Shown here one piece after another: positions 6,395-13,579 of a stretch of DNA of 13,649 bases. Both the position numbers and the translations under genes were made by a program. Source of the stretch: an uncultured Campylobacter sp. (lineage in GTDB: Bacteria; Campylobacterota; Campylobacteria; Campylobacterales; Campylobacteraceae); NCBI RefSeq assembly GCF_938045405.1, contig NZ_CALIMW010000244.1, positions 1 through 13,649 of the forward strand, read 5' to 3'. How positions within the stretch are numbered: the first letter of the stretch is position 1; each line of letters starts with the position of its first letter. The notes beneath the pieces were generated by a model. That model saw nothing but the letters and a program-made list of their open reading frames with translations. It had not been told where the DNA came from and searched no databases.

Positions 6395-6532
6395 ATGAGC
6401 GATGAAATTTTTCAAAAAACGATCGCAGTAATAATTACGGCGTGGGCGATCAGCGTTTGCGCGCTAACCGCAGCGGCGCTGTATCTGCAGAGCAAATGCT
6501 CGATCATCTCCTATATCGCAAACGGAAACTAA
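6395..6532 (+). CDS. Small single-helix membrane protein (45 residues)
   Basis: An ATG at 6395 opens 45 codons ending in TAA one base before the next start codon. The product has a short acidic N terminus (MSDEIFQ), one hydrophobic helix (about 9-31, rich in Ala, Ile and Val) and a short C-terminal tail containing Cys35. Its position in an operon between two envelope genes, with 8-bp and 1-bp gaps, argues that it is real. The ribosome-binding site is weak (GAGGC at 6385-6389), so it may be coupled to the upstream gene. No family is recognised; it could be an accessory subunit of its neighbours. Confidence 0.55.
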   Translation: MSDEIFQKTIAVIITAWAISVCALTAAALYLQSKCSIISYIANGN

Positions 6533-6533
6533 G

Positions 6534-7481
6534 ATGAAGCGTACAATTATCGCCATTTTGCTGCTGCTTGGCTTTGCGGCTTTCGATTTTGCGTTTTACC
6601 GCCTCGTCGTGAAGCGATACGTAAATCAAAGCAGCGTCACGATGCAGGCTAAATCGATCGAGCTGCATAAATTTCTGCCGTTTGAGCAGGGCTCGCAGAT
6701 CGTGCGCGCCAGCTCCGGCTTAAAACTTAGCGGCGATCTGCCGATAATCGACGGCGCAGCGGCTTTATATCCCGTATTTTCGGCATTCGTCGCGGCAAAC
6801 TATCCTAAGCAAAGCGTAGAATTTGACGGGCAAAATTTCACGAATGCTAGCAGGCTTAAATTTAGCAACACTCGCGGCGCATACAAGGCCATAAGCGACG
6901 GCGAGGCGGATCTGATCTTTGTCGCTGCCCCTTCAAAGCAGCAGCTTGATTACGCGCGAGAAAAGGGCGCAAACTTACGCTTCGTGCCGATCGGGCTGGA
7001 GGCGTTCGTCTTTATCGTAAATGCGAATAACAAAGTTTCAAGCTTAAGCGTGGATCAGGTGCGAGGAATTTATTCGGGGCAATATAGTGACTGGTCGCAG
7101 CTCGGCGGCGAGCGCATGCGAATAGATGCCGTGCAGCGAAACGCGGGCAGCGGCAGCCAGAGCGCGTTTTTAAAATTTATGGGCGAGACGCAGCCTAAGC
7201 GCAAGATCACGGGCTTTTTCGGCAGTGCGATCGGCTTTTCGTTTCGATACTACGTCGAGGGGATCGTGCAAAGCGGCGGCGTTAAGATGCTTAGCCTAAA
7301 CGGCGCGTATCCGAATAAAGAAAATATCGCTAGCCGTAAATACCCGCTCGTAGCCGAAATTTACGCGGTTTACGACGAAAATAACAAAAACGAAAATATC
7401 CGCATCTTGATAGATTGGATCCTTTCGCCGCAGGGGCAAAGTATCATCGAAAATAGCGGCTACGTGCCGATTAAGGGCTAA
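6534..7481 (+). CDS. PstS-like phosphate-binding protein, membrane-anchored
   Basis: The 315 residues form a type II periplasmic-binding fold of the PstS / PBP-like family, which captures phosphate or a similar oxyanion outside the inner membrane. The N terminus has one hydrophobic segment (about 3-22) and no lipobox cysteine, so the protein is probably held by an uncleaved anchor. Binding-site-like motifs are DGAAALYPVFSAF (73-85), matching the GSTALYP region of PstS, and NAGSGSQSAF (203-212), matching the SGT loop. SLSVDQVRGIYSGQYSDW (170-187) is the common ribbon of this family. The start follows the preceding stop by one base. No pstC, pstA or pstB permease or ATPase gene is nearby, so it either works with a distant transporter or acts as a sensor. 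Confidence 0.82.
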   Translation: MKRTIIAILLLLGFAAFDFAFYRLVVKRYVNQSSVTMQAKSIELHKFLPFEQGSQIVRASSGLKLSGDLPIIDGAAALYPVFSAFVAANYPKQSVEFDGQNFTNASRLKFSNTRGAYKAISDGEADLIFVAAPSKQQLDYAREKGANLRFVPIGLEAFVFIVNANNKVSSLSVDQVRGIYSGQYSDWSQLGGERMRIDAVQRNAGSGSQSAFLKFMGETQPKRKITGFFGSAIGFSFRYYVEGIVQSGGVKMLSLNGAYPNKENIASRKYPLVAEIYAVYDENNKNENIRILIDWILSPQGQSIIENSGYVPIKG

Positions 7482-7567
7482 GATCGCAGCTTAAATTTAT
7501 ACGGCGTTTGCCAAAAATTCAGCCAAATTTCGTTAAAATCACAAAATTTCAAAAAACGGAAAACGAA

Positions 7568-8056
7568 GTGATAAAGATCATATTTTTAGACGTAGACGGT
7601 TGCCTTAGCGACGGCGGGCTGTACCATTCAAACGGCGGCGAAGAGATGAAGAAATTTAACGTAAAAGACGGGTTCGGCATCCAGGAATGGCAGCGGCTGG
7701 GGCTAAAGGTCGCGATCATCACCGGCAAAAGCTCGCAAATCGTCGCAAACCGCGCGCGCGAGCTAAAGATCGATACGCTCTTTCAAGGCGAAAAAGACAA
7801 GCTCTCAAGGGCGGAGCAAATTTTAAAAAATTTTAACCTAAGCTTCGATGAGGCCGCTGCGATCGGCGATGATATAAATGATGCGAAGCTTTTAAATGCG
7901 GTCGCGATCAGCTTCAAGCCCGCCGATGCGCTAAGCTCGCTAAAAGCGGACATCATGCTAAGCAAAAACGGCGGCTGCGGCGCGGTGCGCGAGATGATCG
8001 AAATGCTCGTCGATAAAAACGGCATGCGCGAAGAGTGGAATAGCAAATGGCTGTAG
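7568..8056 (+). CDS. kdsC: 3-deoxy-D-manno-octulosonate 8-phosphate phosphatase KdsC
   Basis: KdsC is a HAD-superfamily phosphatase that hydrolyses Kdo 8-phosphate to Kdo, the linking sugar of the LPS core. From the GTG at 7568 the protein has 162 residues, the usual length. The catalytic motif DVDG is at 8-11 (nucleophile D8, acid/base D10), motif II ITGK at 51-54, the motif III lysine region EKDK at 75-78 and the metal site GDDINDA at 100-106. A longer frame reaches a TTG at 7508, but those 20 extra residues lack family support. GGAA just upstream (7558-7561) fits the GTG start. It begins a run of envelope genes continuing with lptC and lptA. Confidence 0.94.
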   Translation: MIKIIFLDVDGCLSDGGLYHSNGGEEMKKFNVKDGFGIQEWQRLGLKVAIITGKSSQIVANRARELKIDTLFQGEKDKLSRAEQILKNFNLSFDEAAAIGDDINDAKLLNAVAISFKPADALSSLKADIMLSKNGGCGAVREMIEMLVDKNGMREEWNSKWL

Positions 8057-8123
8057 TTTCGCAAGCGCGCGTGAGAATGCCTGCGAGAGGCGAAATTCCG
8101 CGCAGATCAAAAGGAGCCGAGCG

Positions 8124-8657
8124 ATGGTGATAAAAATTTTCTACGTCGCGATTGCGATCTTTTGCGTCGCGATGGTGTTTTTAAGCGTGCAGACGCCGTA
8201 TTTTAGCGATATGTTTAGGCAGGATCTAAGCATTGCGAATATGGAGATGAAAAAGATCGTCGATTATCAGATCGGCGAGCGCGTAGATGCTAAATTTACC
8301 GCAGATAGCGGCACTCGCTATAAGGATCGCGACGAGTTTGTAAATTTTAAAGCCGAGGAGATTAGCGCGGATCTAAATCACACTTTGGTTTCAAAGACCG
8401 CGACGCGCGCCGGCGAGCTGATAAAATTTAACGGCGACGCGCATTACGTAAATAGCAGAGGCTTTGATTACACGGCGCAGGAGATCATCTACGATACGAG
8501 CAGCAAGATCGTCCGCTCTGACGTGCCGTACGTGCTGCGCCAAGGCGGCGACCGCATTACGGGCGCAAGCATCAGCTACGATACTAAAACCAAACAAACA
8601 AATTCAAAAGGAATCCACGCATGGTATTTAATAAAAGATCAAAACTCCACAAACTAA
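8124..8657 (+). CDS. lptC: LPS export ABC transporter periplasmic protein LptC
   Basis: LptC is a bitopic inner-membrane protein that passes LPS from the LptB2FG transporter to the LptA bridge. The 177 residues have a single N-terminal transmembrane helix (about 3-22) followed by a periplasmic beta-jellyroll-type domain with alternating polar and hydrophobic strands. Sequence conservation in this family is low, so the call rests on size, topology and its position between kdsC and lptA. AAAGGAG lies about seven bases before the ATG. Its 3' end overlaps the start of lptA by 37 bases in another frame. Confidence 0.85.
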   Translation: MVIKIFYVAIAIFCVAMVFLSVQTPYFSDMFRQDLSIANMEMKKIVDYQIGERVDAKFTADSGTRYKDRDEFVNFKAEEISADLNHTLVSKTATRAGELIKFNGDAHYVNSRGFDYTAQEIIYDTSSKIVRSDVPYVLRQGGDRITGASISYDTKTKQTNSKGIHAWYLIKDQNSTN

Positions 8658-9136
8658 TACTTTCAGCCGCGCTAATTACTAGCTTTAGCGCGACTACTCT
8701 TAGCGCCGCGCAGGAGCAGGTCGAGGTCACGGCGGATAATTTTTTTGCCGACGAGATCAAGCAGATCAGCGTGCTGACGGGCAACGTCCGTATCAAAAAG
8801 GGCGCTTATGATACGCTAAATTCCGATAAAGTGACGATCTACTTCGACGCCAAGCGCCAGCCTACCAAATACGTCGCGACGGGAAATGCAAATTTTAAAA
8901 TTTTGCTCAATCAAAAGCATTACGACGGCAAGGGCGGCGTGCTGACCTACGATCCGACCATCGAGGCTTACACGCTTGAAAACAACGCCTATCTGCACGA
9001 AGCCGAGACCAAAAAGGAGGTTTACGGCGATAAGATCATCGTAAATCGCCAAAAGGGCACCTACGAAGTAAAAAGCGGCGGCGGCGAGAAAAAGCCCGTG
9101 CGTCTGATCTTTCAGGTCGAAGATCAAAACAAATGA
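8621..9136 (+). CDS. lptA: LPS transport periplasmic protein LptA (OstA-like)
   Basis: LptA polymerises into the periplasmic bridge that carries LPS to the outer-membrane LptDE complex. The 171-residue product has a signal peptide (about 1-29, ending LSAA) and an OstA-type beta-jellyroll. VTADNFFADE (36-45) followed by VLTGNVRIKKG (51-61) and YVATGNANF (84-92) is the typical strand pattern. The ATG lies inside lptC, with AAAAGGA at 8606-8612 eight bases upstream, so overlap is the natural reading. The stop overlaps the start of engB (ATGA). Confidence 0.88.
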   Translation: MVFNKRSKLHKLILSAALITSFSATTLSAAQEQVEVTADNFFADEIKQISVLTGNVRIKKGAYDTLNSDKVTIYFDAKRQPTKYVATGNANFKILLNQKHYDGKGGVLTYDPTIEAYTLENNAYLHEAETKKEVYGDKIIVNRQKGTYEVKSGGGEKKPVRLIFQVEDQNK

Positions 9137-10032
9137 TCTATCCTAGCAGCGCACAGTTTATCACCTCCGCCGCAAATATCACGGGTGCGCCCGAGTTTGC
9201 GATGAGCGAAGTGGCGTTTTTGGGGCGTTCCAACGTCGGCAAAAGCAGCCTTATAAACGCGCTTACCGGGCGCAAAAATCTAGCCAAATCAAGTTCGACG
9301 CCGGGCAAAACGCAGCTGATAAATTTTTTCGAAGTTAAATTTAAACAAAAGCTTGCCGCAAGCGCGGACAGCTCGCAAAATGAAACGCCGCTTGATCTAG
9401 CAAGTAAAGAGGCTTTAAGCTCGGCTGCAAATTGCGCGCAAGATCACGCGGAGGCTACGGCGTCTGAGCGAAATTTAAAGCAAGATTTCGTTTTAAATTT
9501 AAAAAGCGCCTCGGCGGATTTTAGATCGGATCGCGACGCAGATATTGCGGCAGGTCTCGCGGCGAATTCCGCGCAAAACTCCGAATTAAATTTGAGCGAC
9601 AGATCCGCGCTAAGCTTAGCGGGCAACCCCGCCTTTTCGGATCTTGCAAGCTTGGGTGAAAATATCTCTTTGATCTTCGTGGATCTGCCTGGGTTCGGAT
9701 ACGCTAAGGTTTCAAAAAAACTGCATTATATCTGGCAAAAAAATCTCGACGAATTTATCAAAGAGCGCCTAAATATCAAGCTTTTCGTCCATCTCATCGA
9801 CGCGAGGCAGTTTGATCTTGCGATAGATAAAAATTTGCAAAACTATCTCGCTAGTTTTCTGCGCGGCGATCAAAAGGTCGTGAGGCTCTACACCAAAGCT
9901 GACAAGCTCAACCAAAGCGAGCGCGCAAAGCTTTTGAGGCACGATCCGAAGGCGATTTTAGTCTCTACGCTAAAAGGTAGCGGGCTGCAAAAAGCACGCG
10001 AAATCATCGTACGCGGGGCGTTTGGATTATGA
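9133..10032 (+). CDS. engB: Ribosome-biogenesis GTPase EngB (YsxC/YihA) with a large insertion
   Basis: EngB is a TrmE-Era-type GTPase needed for large-subunit ribosome assembly. G1 is GRSNVGKS (31-38), the switch I region is STPGKTQ (55-61), G3 is DLPGFGYA (184-191), G4 is TKAD (254-257) and G5 is VSTLKG (277-282). The family is normally about 200 residues. This protein has 299 because about 100 residues (roughly 74-176) of Ala, Ser, Asn and Asp-rich low-complexity sequence lie between switch I and G3. The core on both sides is intact and in frame, so the gene is probably functional. It overlaps lptA by four bases and is likely translated by coupling. The stop codon TGA again overlaps an ATG (10029). 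Confidence 0.94.
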   Translation: MIYPSSAQFITSAANITGAPEFAMSEVAFLGRSNVGKSSLINALTGRKNLAKSSSTPGKTQLINFFEVKFKQKLAASADSSQNETPLDLASKEALSSAANCAQDHAEATASERNLKQDFVLNLKSASADFRSDRDADIAAGLAANSAQNSELNLSDRSALSLAGNPAFSDLASLGENISLIFVDLPGFGYAKVSKKLHYIWQKNLDEFIKERLNIKLFVHLIDARQFDLAIDKNLQNYLASFLRGDQKVVRLYTKADKLNQSERAKLLRHDPKAILVSTLKGSGLQKAREIIVRGAFGL

Positions 10033-10148
10033 AATTTCTAAATTTAAATACGTTAAATTTTGCGGCGCAGAATTTCAAAATAATTAAATTTATAGGATAT
10101 AAAATGCGCCACCAAGATCGCGCAAAGATTAGGGAAAATTTTAGATGA
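10029..10148 (+). CDS. Possible 39-residue coupling ORF between engB and the acetyltransferase gene
   Basis: An ATG overlapping the engB stop opens 39 codons that end in a TGA overlapping the next gene's ATG (ATGA at 10145-10148). The product starts MKFLNLNTLNFAAQNFKIIK and is basic. An internal ATG at 10104, preceded by AGGA (10094-10097), would give a 14-residue peptide. The nucleotide sequence is built largely of the AAATTTAAAT words seen in gaps of this genome, so it may be merely an open spacer. Overlaps at both ends are the only argument for translation. Confidence 0.25.
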   Translation: MKFLNLNTLNFAAQNFKIIKFIGYKMRHQDRAKIRENFR

Positions 10149-10918
10149 TACGGCTAAAAAAGGCGCGCCTTTGCGACATTTCGCGTATGCAGGAGCTCGT
10201 AAAAGAGGAGGTTCAAAACGGCGTGATCTTGCCGCTTGAAAGCGATGAGATCGCTGCTAATATCCGCTCATACGTGCTGGCGTTTAGCTGCGATTCTAAG
10301 GCGGATACGAGTTTTAATTCCAAGGAAAATTCCGATTTAAATTTAGCACTCAATGTCGATTTAAATTTAATCCAAAGCTCCGCCGCAAATTTTGCCGAAA
10401 TTACTTCTGAAAATTCCGCCGAAGATGCCGCGGGTAATTTTACGCTGCAACGAGCTACGCCGCAAAGCGAAACGCAAGCCGTATCCGGAGCGAGCCGCGC
10501 GCAAGCGGGCAAAGAGCAAATTTTACGGAGCGAATATTCGCAAGAAGCAAGCGTTTCTCAGACCGAATATTCGCAGCCCCACGAATCGCAGTGTCTAAAA
10601 GAAGCCGAAATTTTAGCGGGCTTTGCTTCGCTTAAAATTTTTAACGCAGATCTTGCCGAGGTGCGCTCGCTCATCGTTGCTCCGCAGTTTCGCAGGCGGG
10701 GCATTGCCAGAGCTATCGTAAATGAGCTGCTAGACGAGGCGAGATTTTACGGGCTAAAAAGCGTATTTACGCTCACCTATCAAAAGGAATTTTTCGAGCG
10801 GCTGGGGTTTACCGAAATCCCAAAGGACGAGCTGCCCGCGCAAAAAATTTGGGCCGATTGTATTAAATGCAAAAAGTTTCCGGTATGCAACGAAATCGCA
10901 CTTATCTATACCTTATAG
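10145..10918 (+). CDS. GNAT acetyltransferase, ArgA-like (probable N-acetylglutamate synthase type), with insertion
   Basis: The protein has a GCN5-type acetyltransferase fold split by an insertion. Residues 1-49 give the first strand and helices, and 150-257 the rest. The acetyl-CoA loop VAPQFRRRGIARAIV is at 178-192. The C terminus has KIWADCIKC then KFPVCNE (234-250). The W-DC-xx-C-KF-xx-C-E pattern is what I associate with short, stand-alone ArgA-like N-acetylglutamate synthases, which start arginine synthesis from glutamate and acetyl-CoA. Residues about 50-153 are low-complexity (Ser, Ala, Asn, Gln, Glu) with internal repeats, for example DLNL twice and EYSQ twice. Without them the protein would be about 150 residues, the expected length. 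AGGGA (10131-10135) lies nine bases before the ATG. The substrate is inferred and could be another amino acid. Confidence 0.75.
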   Translation: MIRLKKARLCDISRMQELVKEEVQNGVILPLESDEIAANIRSYVLAFSCDSKADTSFNSKENSDLNLALNVDLNLIQSSAANFAEITSENSAEDAAGNFTLQRATPQSETQAVSGASRAQAGKEQILRSEYSQEASVSQTEYSQPHESQCLKEAEILAGFASLKIFNADLAEVRSLIVAPQFRRRGIARAIVNELLDEARFYGLKSVFTLTYQKEFFERLGFTEIPKDELPAQKIWADCIKCKKFPVCNEIALIYTL

Positions 10919-11373
10919 CGGACACGCTTTTTAGCGCGGGGGTTCTTTTCTACCTGCTTCTAAGTGCGGTGTATAGGGGGCTGCCGCCGCTGATCGGATT
11001 TTTTTTCACAGCGATGGTGGTACAAAAATACGAAAATGACGTGAAATTTAAAAAGTTCGGCTTTACCTGGTTTTTCTCTATTTTTTATCTGTTTTGCGCC
11101 GAGCAGATCCACGGATTTAACCTATTTAGCGTGGCTATCGCGTATTGTATATTTTATTTCGTGGTCTATGAAAACTCATTTAAATATATTAAATTTAGAA
11201 ATTTTTTGATCTGCTTTTACGTGATGATCAGCTATGTTTTGGTCTTTGTGGTGAGCAACGCGATCTCTGCGATCAAAAAGAGCGAGTACCTGCCTCTAAG
11301 CGGCGAGTATTTAAATTACATCGTGATTGAAATTTTGCTCGCTCTGCTCTTTTTTAAGGGGCGGCTGGTATGA
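10867..11373 (+). CDS. Integral membrane protein, MreD-like by position
   Basis: The 168-residue product has about five hydrophobic helices and short loops. It overlaps the start of mrdA by four bases (ATGA). A small multi-helix protein directly before PBP2 is the place where MreD sits in many bacteria, and a membrane protein occupies the same slot in C. jejuni as I recall (Cj0651). This suggests a part in the rod-shape or elongation complex, although I see no decisive MreD motif. The start at 10867 overlaps the acetyltransferase gene by 52 bases. A second ATG at 10885 is equally possible, and neither has a good ribosome-binding site. Confidence 0.7.
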   Translation: MQKVSGMQRNRTYLYLIADTLFSAGVLFYLLLSAVYRGLPPLIGFFFTAMVVQKYENDVKFKKFGFTWFFSIFYLFCAEQIHGFNLFSVAIAYCIFYFVVYENSFKYIKFRNFLICFYVMISYVLVFVVSNAISAIKKSEYLPLSGEYLNYIVIEILLALLFFKGRLV

Positions 11374-13190
11374 GGCTGAAGTTCGTATTTGCTTTCGTGA
11401 TACTATTTTTTAGCATGCTTTTGGTGAGAATTTATTATCTTTCGATCAAATCGAACGAATTCTACGAGCAGGTCGCTAAAAACAACGTCATCTCTACCGA
11501 ATACATCCCGCCGGTGCGCGGTCAAATTTTAGACGCCAAAGGCCGCCCGCTCGCGATAAACAATCTCGGCTTTTCGCTATCCATCGCGCCGCATCTAAAA
11601 GACGCCGCGCTGCAAAGCGAGCTGAATAATATCTCGCGCTACTTCAAAGATCTCAACGTCACTGCGATGAGCAAGAGCTACAAGGACGCAAATTCCGCTT
11701 ACAATCAAGATTTTATCGAAGTCGTGCCGTTTTTGGACTACAACGCCACGATACAGCATTTCGCGAGCTTGAGCCTGCACGAAAATATTAAAATTTCGCC
11801 CGCTTCGCAGCGCTTCTACCCTTACGGCGCGCTTGCTTCGCATATCATCGGCTACGTAGGCCGCGCCAATAAAAAGGATATCCAAAGTAACCCCCTAAGC
11901 GCACTTACCGGATACAACGGCAGAAGCGGCGTCGAGGGGTATTATAACGAGCTTTTGCAGGGCAGCAAGGGCGAGCGCAAGACGAAGGTTACGGCGCTAA
12001 ATCAGGTCGTAGAGGAGATCTCGATGCAAGAGCCCAGCAGCAGCGAAATCTCCCTTACCATCGATCTTGAGCTGCAAAAATACCTCGAGGAAATTTTTAA
12101 AGATAAAGACGGCGTAGCGATCGTGATGGATCTGCGCGACGGCGCCATCATCGCGGCGGGCAGCTTCCCCGAGTACGATCTGAACACCTTCGTAGGCGGA
12201 ATTTCGCAGACGCAGTGGGACGAGCTGATAAAAGATCCGCGCCATCCTTTTACGAATAAGCTCGTAAACGGCCTCTATCCGCCGGGCTCCGTAATTAAAA
12301 TGGCTGTGGGGATGAGCTTTTTAAACAGCGGCAAGATCAACGAGAACTGGAGCGTGTTTTGCAGCGGCGCGATAGAGCTAGGGGGGCGTAAATTTCGCTG
12401 CTGGAAGAGCTGGGGTCACGGCCGCGTGAGCCTAGTAGAGGCGATTAAAGGCAGCTGCGACGTGTATTTTTATGAAGGCTCGCTGTTAGTGGGGATCGAC
12501 TATATGTCCGCGTATCTGCAGCGTCTGGGGTTTGGTAGCAAAACAGGCGTCGATCTGCCCAATGAGTTTGTAGGCACGATGCCTAATAAAGCATGGAAAA
12601 TGCAGAAATTTAAGCGCGCGTGGTATCAGGGTGAGACGGTCAATGCCTCGATCGGTCAAGGCGACGTGCTCGTAACCCCTATGCAGGTGGCGAAAAACAC
12701 CGCGCAGATCGCCTCGGGCAAGGCTATCACGCCGCATTTTTTAAAAAGCATCGACGGTAAACCGGTGGAATTTGCCCCTACCGAGCTTTTCACGCCGAAG
12801 GAAAAGGCGCAGCTGCCCCTCGTGCGACGCGGTATGTATGAGGTCGGCAACAACCCCGACGGAGGCACTGCCTACAAGCTCATCCATACCGCAGTCGTGC
12901 CTCTAGCGGTCAAGACTGGCACCGCGCAGGTCGTGGGTATCTCTCAGACCGCCAAAAAGCGAATGAAAGAGGCCGATATGGACTACTTCCACCGCTCTCA
13001 CGCTTGGATGACGAGCTTCGGGCCGTATGACAAGCCGCAATACGCCGTAACCGTGCTAGTAGAACACGGAGGCGGCGGTGGAAGCGCGGCAGGACCAGTG
13101 ATAATGCAAATCTACGAAAAGCTTGCCCAGATGGGCTACATAGACGCTAACGCAACGACTATCAAAGACAGCACAAAGAAAACGAAGTAG
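11370..13190 (+). CDS. mrdA: Penicillin-binding protein 2 (peptidoglycan DD-transpeptidase, elongasome)
   Basis: This class B penicillin-binding protein cross-links peptidoglycan during lateral wall growth. The 606 residues have an N-terminal membrane anchor (about 5-24) and then a dimerisation/pedestal domain with PPVRGQILDAKGRPLA (47-62) and GRSGVEGYYN (184-193). The transpeptidase domain has its three active-site motifs in order: SVIK (307-310, nucleophile S307) within PPGSVIKM, SCD (362-364) within GSCDVYFYEG, and KTGT (515-518). SxD in place of SxN is normal for PBP2. The gene overlaps its membrane-protein neighbour, in line with joint function in rod-shape maintenance. Length and motifs indicate an intact gene, and it ends the long envelope gene run. 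Confidence 0.96.
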   Translation: MRLKFVFAFVILFFSMLLVRIYYLSIKSNEFYEQVAKNNVISTEYIPPVRGQILDAKGRPLAINNLGFSLSIAPHLKDAALQSELNNISRYFKDLNVTAMSKSYKDANSAYNQDFIEVVPFLDYNATIQHFASLSLHENIKISPASQRFYPYGALASHIIGYVGRANKKDIQSNPLSALTGYNGRSGVEGYYNELLQGSKGERKTKVTALNQVVEEISMQEPSSSEISLTIDLELQKYLEEIFKDKDGVAIVMDLRDGAIIAAGSFPEYDLNTFVGGISQTQWDELIKDPRHPFTNKLVNGLYPPGSVIKMAVGMSFLNSGKINENWSVFCSGAIELGGRKFRCWKSWGHGRVSLVEAIKGSCDVYFYEGSLLVGIDYMSAYLQRLGFGSKTGVDLPNEFVGTMPNKAWKMQKFKRAWYQGETVNASIGQGDVLVTPMQVAKNTAQIASGKAITPHFLKSIDGKPVEFAPTELFTPKEKAQLPLVRRGMYEVGNNPDGGTAYKLIHTAVVPLAVKTGTAQVVGISQTAKKRMKEADMDYFHRSHAWMTSFGPYDKPQYAVTVLVEHGGGGGSAAGPVIMQIYEKLAQMGYIDANATTIKDSTKKTK

Positions 13191-13200
13191 AGCGGAATTT

Positions 13201-13449
13201 TAGAATTTTATAATTTTACTCGTCCTTCGCGGGCTTGGAATTTTGAAATCTATCCGCTTCCGTAAGTCTGAAATTTTAAAATTTAGCTTGGAGCATCGAT
13301 GCATAATTTTAAAATTTTATAAAACTTGGAGGAGATAGAATTTTATCTCGCCTTTGCCTGTTTGAAATTTTAAAATTTAGCGCAGTGCGGGGGGCTTTGA
13401 AATTTAGAATTTTACCCGTCCTTTGCGGACTTGGAATTTTAAAATTTAG
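13201..13449 (+). repeat. Cluster of four degenerate intergenic repeats after mrdA
   Basis: The gap 13191-13579 carries no gene but holds related units at 13201-13249, 13250-13286 (partial), 13336-13380 and 13405-13449. The two best copies are both 45 bases. They share TAGAATTTTA, a YCGYCTTTGC-like centre, TTGRAATTTT and a final AAAATTTAG. The AAATTTTAAAATTT part is self-complementary. A similar copy lies at 5768-5810. No strong terminator (GC stem plus T-run) is visible, so the end of the mrdA transcript is not located. Confidence 0.65.
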
Positions 13450-13545
13450 AGCGGCAAAAGACCTTAAAATTGAGTAGATCAAAGCAGTTTTAAATTTTAA
13501 AATACATTATATATTAGCGCATACGCGAATATAAATATATCGTAG

Positions 13546-13573
13546 TATAATCCGAGAATTAAATTTTAAGGAG
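13546..13573 (+). promoter_or_regulatory. Promoter and ribosome-binding site of the last gene
   Basis: A consensus -10 box TATAAT is at 13546-13551, preceded by AT-rich DNA with T-rich and A-rich phasing typical of Campylobacter housekeeping promoters. AAGGAG at 13568-13573 lies six bases before the ATG at 13580. This marks the start of a separate transcription unit after mrdA. Confidence 0.6.
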
Positions 13574-13579
13574 TAGAGA

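Noticed and set aside
7508..7567. Longer KdsC start at TTG 7508
   Set aside because: It adds 20 residues before the family's normal start with no ribosome-binding site; GTG 7568 fits length and motif spacing.
12453..12461. PBP2 SCD instead of SxN as a broken active site
   Set aside because: SxD is the usual second motif in PBP2 proteins; all other catalytic residues are present.
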